The notes: generated by a model from the letters alone, not told the origin. Numbered from the stretch's first letter, positions 8,205 to 17,190 are shown. The stretch is 64,000 nucleotides of DNA from Mycolicibacterium aurum (GCA_900078775.1 LT549889.1:5146001-5210000), one strand, 5' to 3'. Numbers and translations: made by a program.

Positions 8205-9398
8205 TCAGCGCAACGTCATCTCCACGCTGGTGTAGCCGCGGACCGTGGCGGTCAGAACGCGTTCGTGTGCGCCGATGGTGTAGTTCGGGAAGTGTCGAGC
8301 CATGTACTCGAACACCATCTGCGCCTCACGGCGGGCCAACCACTGGCCCAGACAGATGTGGATGCCCCACCCGAAGTAGACGTCGGTGCCGCGCGGCCGG
8401 TCGAGGACGAACCGGTCGGGATCCTCGTAGCGGCGCTCGTCGCGATTTGCGCTGCCCAGCAGCAGCAGCACCCAGTCCCCGGCGTCCATGGTGACGCCGT
8501 GCAACTCGACGGGCCGGGTGAGCGTGCGCGCCACCCAGTGGCTGGGTGTGTCGTAGCGCAACGCCTCGTTCACGGCGGCGGGTATCAGACTGGGGTCGTT
8601 GACGATTCGCTGCCATTGGTCGGGGTGATCATGCATGGCGACCAGTCCGTTGGAGATCAGCTTCTGCGTGGTCTCCGAACCCGCGGCCGACAACAGGTTG
8701 CAGAACATCAGCACTTCGTGCGGCGTCAGCGCGCGATCCTGACCGATTTCCGGGTCGTGGAAGGTGGCCTGCAGCACGATGCTGATCAGGTCGTCGCCCG
8801 GGGCGGTGCGCCGAGTCTCGATCAGGTCGCCGATGTAGGCGCTGATCTTGCGGTTGGCCTCGATCGCGCCGGCCGGCATCGCCACTTCACCCTCGTGCCG
8901 GGTGAGGAATGCCTCCCACCAGACGCGCAACTGTTCGCGATCGGCCTGCGGAACACCGAGTAGGTCGCCGATCACGTCGGTGGGCACCGAGAAGGCGAAC
9001 GCCTCCATCGCGTCGACGGTGGTACCGGACTTCAACCGGCCGAGGTGATGATCGACCACGGCCTGCAGGGCGGTCTCCATGGCGGCGACGGCGCGCGGGG
9101 TGAAAAACCCCTTGAGCACGCCCCGAATTCGGTCGTGTCGAGGGGGATCCATCGAGATCACCGAGTATTTGCGGCCGTCGTCATCGGGATTCTCCGGAGC
9201 CGGACCCAACTTCGAGGAGTAGGTCTCCCAGTCGCGCAGGGCCGCAGTCACATCGTCGAACCGGGACAGCACCCACCAGCGCTGCTCGGGATCGCGATAC
9301 ACGGGCGCTTCCGCGCGCAGTCGCCGATACACCGGATACGGATCGTCGAAGATCGCCTTGGAGAAGGGCGAGTAGATCAACTCGCTGGTCGCGGGCAC
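8205..9398 (-). CDS. Cytochrome P450
   Basis: The 397-residue soluble bacterial P450 has the heme loop FGWGIHICLGQWLARRE with the Cys ligand. The I-helix reads SAAGSETTQ, with Glu where Asp is common before Thr, and the K-helix reads NEALRYD. It is a class I enzyme needing ferredoxin; one is encoded at 5261-5461. GTG 9398 lies 6 bases after a TAGAGT -10 box and has no ribosome site, so the transcript is probably leaderless. It heads an operon with the NTF2-like and amidohydrolase genes. The substrate is likely hydrophobic, from context only. Confidence 0.92.
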   Translation of the reverse strand: MPATSELIYSPFSKAIFDDPYPVYRRLRAEAPVYRDPEQRWWVLSRFDDVTAALRDWETYSSKLGPAPENPDDDGRKYSVISMDPPRHDRIRGVLKGFFTPRAVAAMETALQAVVDHHLGRLKSGTTVDAMEAFAFSVPTDVIGDLLGVPQADREQLRVWWEAFLTRHEGEVAMPAGAIEANRKISAYIGDLIETRRTAPGDDLISIVLQATFHDPEIGQDRALTPHEVLMFCNLLSAAGSETTQKLISNGLVAMHDHPDQWQRIVNDPSLIPAAVNEALRYDTPSHWVARTLTRPVELHGVTMDAGDWVLLLLGSANRDERRYEDPDRFVLDRPRGTDVYFGWGIHICLGQWLARREAQMVFEYMARHFPNYTIGAHERVLTATVRGYTSVEMTLR

Positions 9399-9444
9399 GC
9401 TGGCACTCTACCACTTGGGCTGAACAAATGAACGGATAGTGACC
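9399..9444 (-). promoter_or_regulatory. Leaderless P450 promoter with candidate operator
   Basis: The -10 box TAGAGT (9410-9405) is 6 bases from GTG 9398. Upstream, on the plus strand, CTGAACAAATGAACGGATAG begins at 9420. It is followed by TGACCATCTGAC and closely resembles the minus-strand reading of 22101-22130, including a shared CCATCTGACTA end. Confidence 0.5.
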
Positions 9445-9450
9445 ATCTGA

Positions 9451-9903
9451 CTAGTCATGACGCCGTGGCCGGCGTTCGATGAGTTCCAGCAGGTTGCCGT
9501 CCGGGTCGGTCAGCATCAGCCCGCGATTGCCTCCGACGAACGCGACCGTGCGGTCGGCCAGCAGGCGGCCCCCGTGGGTGACGATCGCCGCGCTCAGTGC
9601 ATCGACGTCATCGACGCGGAACGAGAGGTGGGTCAGGCCGACCGCGTTCATCGGACGGGGTGTGCCGTCACCGGTGGTCTCGGGGCGGGTGTAGCTGAGC
9701 AGCTCGATCCGGACGCCGTCCCGTTGCAGGTAGACGAGGTCGAGCACCAGACCCGGGACCGCGAGCAGGCGCGCGCTCGCATCGTCGGTCACGTGCATCT
9801 CGCCGATCTTGTCGAACCCGAGTGCCTGGCAGTAGAACTCGACGGCCACCGCGAGGTCGCGGACGCAGATGCCGATGTGGGTGAGCCGGTGGCCGCCGGT
9901 CAT
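9451..9903 (-). CDS. VOC-superfamily (glyoxalase-fold) protein
   Basis: The 150-residue protein has two beta-alpha-beta-beta-beta modules. RLTHIGICVRDLAVAVEFY opens the first and VGLTHLSFRVDDVDAL the second, with late GLMLTDPDGNLLELIER carrying the usual metal-ligand Glu. The His in LTHIG and the His in LTHLS are likely metal ligands too. Relatives include methylmalonyl-CoA epimerase, glyoxalase I and extradiol dioxygenases. The size and CoA-rich setting favour an epimerase or lyase, but this is a guess. It overlaps the upstream CoA-transferase gene by 4 bases, so translation is coupled. Confidence 0.82.
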   Translation of the reverse strand: MTGGHRLTHIGICVRDLAVAVEFYCQALGFDKIGEMHVTDDASARLLAVPGLVLDLVYLQRDGVRIELLSYTRPETTGDGTPRPMNAVGLTHLSFRVDDVDALSAAIVTHGGRLLADRTVAFVGGNRGLMLTDPDGNLLELIERRPRRHD

Positions 9904-11144
9904 GGGCTTGTATCGGGGTGGGCGGGGGAGAGGATTTCGTCGAACAGCGCATTGTGTTCGCCGAGCAGGGGAGCGCGGCTGGGCGGTTCGGTCGGAGTGC
10001 CGCTGAACAGGTACGGCGCACCGGGGTAGGTCACCGTGCGGCCCAGTTCGGGGTGCTCGACCCGTACGTGCATGCCCCGGGCGACGTTGTGCTCGTCGTC
10101 GAACGCTTCGTGGGGCGGCAGGATCGCACCGGCGGGGAACCCGCGCCGCTGGCTGGCGACGAAGAACTCCTTGGCCGGCAACCGGGCGGCGATCAGCCTG
10201 ATCGCATCTCGCGCCGCGCTGAGGATCGCCGTCGTCTCGTCGTCCTCGCCGATCGCCGACAGGTCCACGGGCTGGTCACGGCCGGCACCCAACTCGAGGA
10301 AGAAGGCCTCGGGGAAATCGTCGGTGAGTTCCAGTTCCACGAGCCAGTCGTGCAGCCGGGCGAACTCCTCGGGTCGGCGCGGGAGCACGCCGGTCGTCGC
10401 GTAATGCCCGTCAGCGCAGCGCACCTGGACCGGGGCACTCCGGATCGGGTAGGCGTGCCGTCCGGTCTGCCTCAGGCAGACCGCCTGATTCACCAGCCAG
10501 TGGTAGGTGGTCTGCTCGCAGGTGACGTTGCAGGCGGCCGTCACACTGACGTCGACGAATTGACCCGCCCCGCTGTGGTCGCGGTGAGCCAGCGCGATGA
10601 GCGCGCCGATGGCGCCGTAGAGGCCGCCGATGTTCACCGACTGGTCACCCGCACCGCGCATCGGCGGAATCGAACGGTCGTCGTAGCCGCAGTTCCACAC
10701 CGGCCCGCCGCCGGCGAGCATGGTGAGGTCGGTGACGGGATCGTCCGCGCGTGGGCTCTGCACCCCGAACGGGGTGACGGCGACCCAGATCAACGACGGC
10801 AGCTCGGCGGCAAGGTCGGCGTAGCCGGCGGTCCCCCCGGGAATACGGTCACCGCCGGCGATCACGATGTCTGCGGTGGCGACCAGGCGGCGCAGGCCCT
10901 CGACACCGGTTGCGGTACCGGAATCGACCGTCACACTGCGCTTTCCGGCATTTCCCGCCCACCACCGCAGGCTGCGGTCCACCCCGGGCTGATCGTCGAC
11001 GAAGGGTGGACGCGACCGGTGTGGGGAGCCGAGTGGGGGTTCGACGACGATCACCTCGGCCCCGAGTTCGGCGAGAACACGTCCGGTGACCGGAGTGAAC
11101 TGGGCGCTGAATTCCACGACCCGCAGGTCGGCCAGGGCGGTCAA
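9900..11144 (-). CDS. CaiB/BaiF family III CoA-transferase, catalytic Asp not conserved
   Basis: The 414-residue family III CoA-transferase has LADLRVVEFSAQFTPVTGRV at the N-terminus and GQFVDVSVTAACN after the active-site loop. Aligning that loop on the following arginine-rich helix puts Val170 where the catalytic Asp normally sits; the nearest Asp is D167. The gene starts at TTG 11144, which overlaps the previous stop as TTGA, and no ATG or GTG start fits. It may form a heteromer with the upstream transferase, which keeps the Asp (D177). That pairing is inferred. Confidence 0.82.
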   Translation of the reverse strand: MTALADLRVVEFSAQFTPVTGRVLAELGAEVIVVEPPLGSPHRSRPPFVDDQPGVDRSLRWWAGNAGKRSVTVDSGTATGVEGLRRLVATADIVIAGGDRIPGGTAGYADLAAELPSLIWVAVTPFGVQSPRADDPVTDLTMLAGGGPVWNCGYDDRSIPPMRGAGDQSVNIGGLYGAIGALIALAHRDHSGAGQFVDVSVTAACNVTCEQTTYHWLVNQAVCLRQTGRHAYPIRSAPVQVRCADGHYATTGVLPRRPEEFARLHDWLVELELTDDFPEAFFLELGAGRDQPVDLSAIGEDDETTAILSAARDAIRLIAARLPAKEFFVASQRRGFPAGAILPPHEAFDDEHNVARGMHVRVEHPELGRTVTYPGAPYLFSGTPTEPPSRAPLLGEHNALFDEILSPAHPDTSP

Positions 11145-12367
11145 ATCACACCTCGCTCGGCCCAATCGTCGATCGCGGTGTCGTCGTGTCCCAGTAGGCC
11201 ACCGAGTATCTCGCGGTTGTGCTGGCCCAGCTTCGGGGCGCCGGAGTCCAGGTGCCACGGTGTGGCCGAAAAGGTCATCGGCAGGCCTTCCACGCGCACC
11301 CGGCCGATATCGGGGTGGGACACCGTGGGAAACAGGCCCCTGCGCGCGAGGTCGGGATCGGCGTCGATGCGCTCGCGCGGGGTCTTGACCACACTCGCCG
11401 GCACACCTGCCCGGATGAGGTCGTCGGCGAGGGCCGCCGCGTCCCGGGTCGCCGTCACCGCGCCGATGAGTTCGTCGATCTCATCGGCGTGGGCCAGGCG
11501 CTCGGTCAGAGGCGCGTATCGGTCCGACGTCAGGGCGGGCTCGTCCAGGACTTTGGCCAGCATCGCCAGCTCGCGCTCGTCGCGGCAGGTGAGAGCGACC
11601 CACCGATCCTCGCCGGCACACGGATAGATGCCGTGCGGTGCGTACTCGTCGAAATCGGCGCGATTACCGCGGCGGCCGGTCGGCCGTGCGTTCACCGTCC
11701 AGTTCAGAATCTCGGTCGGGAGCATCGCCGTGCCGGCCGGCACGGTCGCCAGATCGACGTGCTGACCTTCACCGGTGCGGGCCCGGTGGTGCAGGGCCGC
11801 CATGATCGCCACGGTCATGAAGAACGCCGAACCGTGGTCCATGTACGAAAAGCCCCACCCGGCGGGTTCGGCGTCGGGAAGCCCGGACGTATACGTCAGT
11901 CCGCTGACCGCCTGGACGATCGGACCCCACGTCTTGAAGTCCCGGTAAGGCCCGGTGTGCCCGAACCCGCAGTTGGAGACGTAGACGATATCGGACTTGA
12001 TCCGCTTGAGGTCGTCGTAGCCGAAGCCACGCTTGGCCATGACGCCGGCGGCGAAGTTCTCGCATACGACATCGCTGACTGCGACGAGTTCGCGAAGCAG
12101 TTGTCTGCCCTCGTCGGTTCGCAGGTTGATGGTGACGCCGTACTTACCGGCGTTGTGATTGTTGAACCCCGCGCCGAGATCGACCCCGCGCCGGTCGTCG
12201 ACGTAGGGGCCGACGCCACGTAGCGCGTCCCACAGGCCACGGGTGGCGGGGTCTTCCACCCTGATCACCTGCGCGCCGAACGCGGCCAGAATCTTCGTCG
12301 CGCCCGCTCCGGCCAGCTGACCGCTGAGGTCGCACACTCGGAGGTGGGACAAGGCGCCTTCTGTCAC
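11141..12367 (-). CDS. CaiB/BaiF family III CoA-transferase
   Basis: The 408-residue enzyme moves CoA between acids through an aspartyl-CoA intermediate. LRVCDLSGQLAGAGATKIL opens the Rossmann-like part, and FSYMDHGSAFFM carries the likely catalytic Asp177. GTG 12367 lies 6 bases after a TATGGT -10 box, suggesting a leaderless transcript; an upstream TTG at 12385 is a weaker option. It is first in an operon with a second transferase and the VOC gene. With no acyl-CoA ligase nearby, CoA transfer may be how substrate acids are activated. Confidence 0.87.
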   Translation of the reverse strand: MTEGALSHLRVCDLSGQLAGAGATKILAAFGAQVIRVEDPATRGLWDALRGVGPYVDDRRGVDLGAGFNNHNAGKYGVTINLRTDEGRQLLRELVAVSDVVCENFAAGVMAKRGFGYDDLKRIKSDIVYVSNCGFGHTGPYRDFKTWGPIVQAVSGLTYTSGLPDAEPAGWGFSYMDHGSAFFMTVAIMAALHHRARTGEGQHVDLATVPAGTAMLPTEILNWTVNARPTGRRGNRADFDEYAPHGIYPCAGEDRWVALTCRDERELAMLAKVLDEPALTSDRYAPLTERLAHADEIDELIGAVTATRDAAALADDLIRAGVPASVVKTPRERIDADPDLARRGLFPTVSHPDIGRVRVEGLPMTFSATPWHLDSGAPKLGQHNREILGGLLGHDDTAIDDWAERGVI

Positions 12368-12413
12368 CGGACAACCATATCGCAAATAGACAGTTTATGT
12401 TCTATTGTTCAAG
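12368..12413. promoter_or_regulatory. Divergent promoters of two CoA-transferase operons with shared element
   Basis: Minus strand: TATGGT (12379-12374), 6 bases from GTG 12367. Plus strand: TATTGT (12403-12408) lies inside GACAG-N4-TGTTCTATTGTT (from 12389). That element is nearly identical to the one at 17192-17212. Read on the minus strand it begins CTTGAACAATAGAACA. Confidence 0.55.
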
Positions 12414-12453
12414 TCGATGCCCGTTGTATGAACGCACGAGGAGTGGTCGATCG

Positions 12454-13674
12454 ATGAGCGGACCGATGTCTGGAGTGCGTGTCCTTGAGGTGGCGCAGTG
12501 GACCTTCGTCCCGGCCGCCGGGGCGGTACTCGCGGACTGGGGAGCGGATGTCATCAAGATCGAACACCCCCAGACCGGTGATTCGCAGCGCGGGTTGCGC
12601 CAACTCGGCCATATCCAGATCGACGGTGAGCGCAATCCGGTGATGGAACATGCCAACCGCGGCAAGCGGTCGGTGGCCCTGGACATGTCCAACCCGGACG
12701 GGCACGCGTTGCTGATGGACATCGCGCGTACCAGTGATGTGTTCCTGACCAACTTCCTGCCCGATGCGCGCGCGAAGCTGGGTATCGACGTCGACGATCT
12801 TCGCGCCGTGAACCCCGACATCATCTATGCGAGGGGAAGCGCCTACGGGCCGTTGGGGCCGGATGCGGGAACCGGCGGTTACGACATGACCGGGTTCTGG
12901 AGCCGGGCCGCAGGAGCCATGGGGTCCACCCCGAGCGACCTCGACGGCGTTGTACCCCAACCCGGTCCGGCTTACGGAGACTCGATGGGCGGGATGACCA
13001 TTGCCGGCGGAGTCGCGGCGGCGCTGTTCGAGCGTGAGCGCACCGGAACCGCGCGCGTGGTGGACATCTCCCTGCTCGGGGTCGGTGTCTGGGCCTCCGG
13101 TGTCGCCGTCAACGCCGCGCTGGTCAGCGGCCAGCCGTGGCAGACGAATCCGGGTGGAGCCAATGTCACACCGAACAATCCGCTCGTCGGCTTCTATCGC
13201 ACCGCGGATGGCCGCTTCCTGGCCCTGTCGATGCTGCAGGGCATGCGCTACTTCCGGGACTTCTGCCGGCGGGTGGGCGTTCCCGAACTGGCCGACGACG
13301 AGCGATTCGCCACCTACGCCGGGTTCACCGAGAACGCCCAGGTTGCCATCGACGTGCTGCGCGAGGTCATTTCGGCGCGTCCGCTCGCGCATTGGCGCGA
13401 TTCGCTCGCCGGGTTCGACGGGCAGTGGGCACCGGTGCAGAACACCGCGGAGGTGGCCGCCGATCCGCAGGTCCGGGCGAACGGCAACATCGTCTCCGTC
13501 GAGCAGGACGGTCAATCCTTCGATCTTGTTGCCAGCCCGGTGCTTTACGACGAGACGCCGCTGCAGCTGGCACCCATGCCCGAATTCTCCGCGCACACCG
13601 AAGAACTGGTTCTGGAACTCGGCGGGGATTGGGATCGGATCCTCGCACTCAAGGAAAGCGGTGCGATCGCCTGA
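12454..13674 (+). CDS. CaiB/BaiF family III CoA-transferase
   Basis: The 406-residue enzyme has VRVLEVAQWTFVPAAGAVL at the N-terminus, HANRGKRSVALDMSNPDG, and GPAYGDSMGGM with the catalytic Asp176. It keeps the full active-site signature, so it is probably an active transferase. ATG 12454 is preceded by GAGGAG at 10 bases; ATG 12466 in frame is a later alternative. Its stop is directly followed by the stop of the convergent thiolase gene, with no terminator between. It is expressed from the divergent promoter at 12368-12413. Confidence 0.87.
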   Translation: MSGPMSGVRVLEVAQWTFVPAAGAVLADWGADVIKIEHPQTGDSQRGLRQLGHIQIDGERNPVMEHANRGKRSVALDMSNPDGHALLMDIARTSDVFLTNFLPDARAKLGIDVDDLRAVNPDIIYARGSAYGPLGPDAGTGGYDMTGFWSRAAGAMGSTPSDLDGVVPQPGPAYGDSMGGMTIAGGVAAALFERERTGTARVVDISLLGVGVWASGVAVNAALVSGQPWQTNPGGANVTPNNPLVGFYRTADGRFLALSMLQGMRYFRDFCRRVGVPELADDERFATYAGFTENAQVAIDVLREVISARPLAHWRDSLAGFDGQWAPVQNTAEVAADPQVRANGNIVSVEQDGQSFDLVASPVLYDETPLQLAPMPEFSAHTEELVLELGGDWDRILALKESGAIA

Positions 13675-14793
13675 TCACGCTTCGAGGACGGCCGCAGCGC
13701 AGGAGCCGCCGCCGCCCACGGCCTGAACGAGGCCGAGACGCGGATCGCGGACCTGTCGGTGTTCGGCCTCCTGGCGCAGCTGGGTCACCACCTCGGCGGC
13801 CTGTGCCAGGCCGGTGGCACCGATCGGGTGTCCGCGCGCGATGCATCCACCGTCGGTGTTGGTGGGCAGGGACCCGTCGCTGCCGAGTCCACCCGAGCGT
13901 GCGAGCTCGATCACCCCGGCGGTGTCGGTCAATCCCATGGCGATCAACGCGGTGATCTCCTCGCTGGCGCACATGTCGTGCAGCGACACCACATCGATGT
14001 CCCCAGGTTCGATACCTGCGGCCCGGTAGGCGCGTCGGGCGGTCATCGCCACCTGCGATGGTGGCCCGACGACCGGCCCGTCCACCGGCCACTCCGGGTC
14101 CGTGGGCCAACTGGTCTGTTCGATCGCCAGCACCGACACCGACCGGGGGTGCCGATCGGCGGTGACGACGACCGCGGCGCCGCCGTCCACCGAGGCGTGG
14201 CACATCATCTTGGTCAACGGATCGGCCACCGGACGCGACCCCAACACGTCATCGACGGTGACCGCGTGCTCGCTGCGTCGGGCCGCCCGCGGGTTCAACC
14301 GGGCCTGGTTGTGGGATTTCGCCGCGACCGCCGCGATGACCTCGGGCCCGCATCCGGCGTCGAACAACCACCGCGCGGCCTCGATCGCGTAGTGCGTCTG
14401 CGGGGGAAAGCGGTCCCAGAATCCCACCGCGGCGGGCACCACACCGCCCGGCTCCAGCGCGGTGGTCTTCTCATACCCGACGGCCAATGCGGTTCGGCAC
14501 CGACCGGAGGCCACCGCCCACACCGCGTGCCGCAGCGCGACCAAGCCGCCTGCCGAGGCGCTTTCGGTGGCGGTGACCGGAATTCCGGTGCGCCCCAGGT
14601 TGAGTGCGACACGCATCCCGGTCTGCGGGGGTGCCAGTGCCGACGCGGTGAACACCTCTCCGACATCGTCATAGCCGAGATCGGCATCGTCGAGAGCCGC
14701 GCGCGCGGCGGCGACGCCCAGGTCGGCGAGCGCGGTGTCGCCGTGCCGCCCGAAGGGGGTGATCCCGATCCCGCTCAGGAAGACGCCGGTCAC
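13675..14793 (-). CDS. Thiolase-like protein (SCP-x/Ltp type) without the usual nucleophile Cys
   Basis: The 372-residue thiolase-fold protein has SLHDMCASEE and GGCIARGHPIGATG, both typical of SCP-x thiolases. Where the acyl-accepting Cys belongs (CASG), the sequence is ESASAGG, with Ser80 at that position. A DUF35 OB-fold protein is encoded just upstream and overlaps it as GTGA. Thiolase-like/DUF35 complexes of this sort (Ltp2 with a ChsH2-type DUF35) act as retro-aldolases in steroid side-chain loss, so carbon-carbon cleavage without thiolysis is plausible. GTG 14793 was chosen from the coupled overlap. Confidence 0.85.
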   Translation of the reverse strand: MTGVFLSGIGITPFGRHGDTALADLGVAAARAALDDADLGYDDVGEVFTASALAPPQTGMRVALNLGRTGIPVTATESASAGGLVALRHAVWAVASGRCRTALAVGYEKTTALEPGGVVPAAVGFWDRFPPQTHYAIEAARWLFDAGCGPEVIAAVAAKSHNQARLNPRAARRSEHAVTVDDVLGSRPVADPLTKMMCHASVDGGAAVVVTADRHPRSVSVLAIEQTSWPTDPEWPVDGPVVGPPSQVAMTARRAYRAAGIEPGDIDVVSLHDMCASEEITALIAMGLTDTAGVIELARSGGLGSDGSLPTNTDGGCIARGHPIGATGLAQAAEVVTQLRQEAEHRQVRDPRLGLVQAVGGGGSCAAAVLEA

Positions 14794-15029
14794 CGCGCAT
14801 CCTCCGTGAACAGTTCGACGGTCTCCTCGCCGAAGGGCCGTGAGATCAGCCGTCCCACGGTGCCCGGCGCCGGCCGGGATCCCTCCACCAACACCTGCCG
14901 GCGGCCCTCGGCGGTGTCGACCCAGGCCACGCTGTACCCCTCGGCTCCCCAGTCTTGGAAGGGAGCTTTCGTCGGTACGAATGTCGAGGCCCACACCGTT
15001 GCGGTGTGCTCAGATCGGGAGGTCGGCAT
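14790..15029 (-). CDS. DUF35-type OB-fold protein lacking the zinc ribbon
   Basis: The 79-residue product matches only the C-terminal OB-fold half of DUF35 proteins (GYSVAWVDTAEGRRQVLVEG, then a VGRLISRPFGEETVEL strand pair). No cysteine is present, so the N-terminal rubredoxin-like zinc ribbon is absent. DUF35 proteins bind thiolase-like enzymes and help hold the CoA substrate. ATG 15029 lies inside the 3' end of the fused CoA-transferase gene (20-base overlap). The full-length counterpart is at 24500-24955. The small size is unusual but the frame is clean. Confidence 0.72.
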   Translation of the reverse strand: MPTSRSEHTATVWASTFVPTKAPFQDWGAEGYSVAWVDTAEGRRQVLVEGSRPAPGTVGRLISRPFGEETVELFTEDAR

Positions 15030-17091
15030 GTGTCGTCCTTGGGAAGTCGGCGGTAGAACTACCGAGGGCGGGAGGGGGACGCAGCGGTATCGGCGGGTCG
15101 CCGAGGAACCGCCAGGGCAGCCCGACGAGCGAGCCGGTACCGAGATCGGGGTCGGGATGGGCTATCTGGGGGAAGAACCCGCGCCGGTGCAGGTGCGGGT
15201 CGGAGACCAGTTCCTCGGCACGGCGTACGACGGCGGCCTCCATGCCCGCGTCCAGCAGTTTGAATACGGCATCGTCGGCCCGGTTCGTGGTGATCAGGGC
15301 GGTGACGAGGTCGGCGTTGTCGCATTGCGTGCCGCGAAGTTCGACGGCCACCCAGCGGCCGTCGGTCGAGGGATGCACCGCGCGAACGGCGTCGCCGTCG
15401 GCCGGTTCGTCAGCCATCGACGCGGCGGCGACGAACTCCGCCACCGTCGAGGCCACGACCTCGGCCATCGACAGGTCGACGACTGCGCCCGTCGATCGGC
15501 CTCCGACTGCCCACGCGGCGATGACGACTGCAGCGATGACCGAGGACAGCGGATCGGCGAGGACGGTGGAAAGCCGTGCGGGTGTGCCGTCTGCCGCGGT
15601 ACACACGCCGGCGAGGCCTCCGTAGGCCTGGACGTTGTTGGCGTACACTCGATACCCGGCCAACGGTCCGTCCGAACCGAATCCCGAGATGCGCAGCGTC
15701 AGATGACCGGTGCCGGCCAAGACCGACGGATCGACGCCGAGGCGTTGCAGACGCGAGGTCCCGACGTTCTCGATCAGCACGTCGGACTCGGCCAGGATGG
15801 CGCCGACGTGCTCACCGGTGTGCGCCGGGTCGAGCAGCACGCTGCGCTTGGAATGGTTCGCGACGGCGAAGTAGGCGCCACGCTCAGGCCCGGCGACACC
15901 GCCGGCGAAAGGTCCGCTGCGGCGGTAGATGTCGAGCCGCTGCGGGTCCTCCAGCCGGACCACATCGGCGCCCATCGCACCCAGCAGCGCGCCGACTATG
16001 GGGCCGGCGAGGACGTGCGTGAGTTCGGCGATGCGCAGACCGGTGAGCCCCGGCCGTCTGACCGCCGGCGCCGAACCGTGCCGCACCATCCACGGTGGGC
16101 CGAGAACGGTGGCATCGCACCCGCCGAGCCGAGCCGGCTGCAGTGATCCGCGGTGCATCAGTTGCGGGGACCTCAGCAGTTCCCCGGGCCGGTTGACCGG
16201 TGTCGACGGCACCCCGTTGGCCTGCAGCACGGCCGCGCAGTCGGCCTTGAGCCGGTCGGCGGCCCATTCCGCGACCCGCGCGTTGATGAGGTCGGCGTGA
16301 TCGATGCGAGCCGCTCGTTCGTCGAGCCCGGTGGCCCATTCCGGGTCGCCGAGTGCCGTGCGCAGACCCTTCCACTGGTGGTTTTCCACCGCGGTGATGC
16401 GGACCAGTCCGTCGCGGCAGGCGAACACACCCGACGGCGCGAGATAGCGGCCGCTGCCCGCCCGGCCCGGGCACCGGTACATCACGTGGGCGCACTCCGG
16501 CAGCGCAGCGCAGAAGATCACCGCCTCCTGGGCCGACACGTCGACGGTCACCGGGCCGCCCTCGCGATTGCGCCGCTCGAGGCCGTGCAGGGCCGCCAGC
16601 GCCGCCACCGCTCCCACCGCGCGCGAGGCCACGTAGCCGGGGAGGGCGACCGGCTGCCCGTCCGCGCCCTCGATGCCGGCCAGCAGGCCCCCGCCGGCCT
16701 GTGCGGTGATCTCCCCGCGCAGTAGGTGATGGTTGCGGGGGCCGTCGGAGCCGAATGCGGAGATCACCACGACCACGGTTCCGTCCTGTTGGAACAGGGG
16801 GTCGGCCTCCGGTGTATCCGGCACACCGTCGACGATCACGATGTCGTAATCACCGGCATGAAAGTCTTGCGGCCCACTACCTTTCTCGCGGTCCAGCACG
16901 AGATCGACGGCAGCGACCATGCCCCGGGAGGTGCGGATCGCGGGGCCGTGGCGGTGGACCCCCAGCACCGGGCTCCGGGTCACCGTCGCGCCGAGTTGGG
17001 CCAGTAGTGCCGAGGCTGCCGAACCCGCGAGGCCGTCACCCAGTTGGAGCACTCGGACCTCCGTCAGGAACCGCGCGGCGGCGTCGGTCAC
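15010..17091 (-). CDS. Double-length CaiB/BaiF CoA-transferase fusion
   Basis: The 693-residue product contains two family III CoA-transferase halves, about residues 8-335 and 350-680 (GLRIAELTHVLAGPIVGALL starts the second). Alignment on the arginine-rich helix puts Ser156 at the catalytic Asp position in the first half, while the second half keeps it (D513 in VLADPLSS). One half is therefore likely structural and the other catalytic. GTG 17091 has GGGAGGG close upstream. It is first in an operon with the DUF35-like and thiolase-like genes, suggesting one CoA-ester cleavage module. Confidence 0.85.
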   Translation of the reverse strand: MTDAAARFLTEVRVLQLGDGLAGSAASALLAQLGATVTRSPVLGVHRHGPAIRTSRGMVAAVDLVLDREKGSGPQDFHAGDYDIVIVDGVPDTPEADPLFQQDGTVVVVISAFGSDGPRNHHLLRGEITAQAGGGLLAGIEGADGQPVALPGYVASRAVGAVAALAALHGLERRNREGGPVTVDVSAQEAVIFCAALPECAHVMYRCPGRAGSGRYLAPSGVFACRDGLVRITAVENHQWKGLRTALGDPEWATGLDERAARIDHADLINARVAEWAADRLKADCAAVLQANGVPSTPVNRPGELLRSPQLMHRGSLQPARLGGCDATVLGPPWMVRHGSAPAVRRPGLTGLRIAELTHVLAGPIVGALLGAMGADVVRLEDPQRLDIYRRSGPFAGGVAGPERGAYFAVANHSKRSVLLDPAHTGEHVGAILAESDVLIENVGTSRLQRLGVDPSVLAGTGHLTLRISGFGSDGPLAGYRVYANNVQAYGGLAGVCTAADGTPARLSTVLADPLSSVIAAVVIAAWAVGGRSTGAVVDLSMAEVVASTVAEFVAAASMADEPADGDAVRAVHPSTDGRWVAVELRGTQCDNADLVTALITTNRADDAVFKLLDAGMEAAVVRRAEELVSDPHLHRRGFFPQIAHPDPDLGTGSLVGLPWRFLGDPPIPLRPPPALGSSTADFPRTTHADLPI

Positions 17092-17130
17092 GCGGCCCTC
17101 CCTTGCTGTGCTGGCGTGTCGGTGCGATGA

Positions 17131-17155
17131 CAATTGAACAATATTCGTTTAGTTG
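17131..17155 (-). promoter_or_regulatory. Candidate operator over the fused CoA-transferase promoter
   Basis: CAATTGAACA-N5-CGTTTAGTTG is a near-palindrome in which most mismatches between arms are transitions (consensus half CAAYTRAACRA). On the minus strand it contains a TATTGT -10 box (17143-17138) for the operon starting at 17091. It matches 2778-2802 at 18 of 25 positions. Confidence 0.5.
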
Positions 17156-17190
17156 TGTCCATCGCATCCCCGCGATATGTGTTCACAGAC

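Noticed and set aside
9918..11627. 569-codon plus-strand open frame antisense to two CoA-transferase genes
   Set aside because: High-GC antisense frame; the opposite strand encodes clear family III CoA-transferases, and this product has no recognisable motifs.
12417..12431. Five-codon leaderless mini-ORF (MPVV) after the plus-strand TATTGT box
   Set aside because: Too short to distinguish from chance; the CoA-transferase gene has its own ribosome site.
13759..16146. 795-codon plus-strand open frame over the thiolase and fused CoA-transferase genes
   Set aside because: Shadow of real minus-strand genes; its product is a low-complexity Arg, Gly and Asp-rich sequence.
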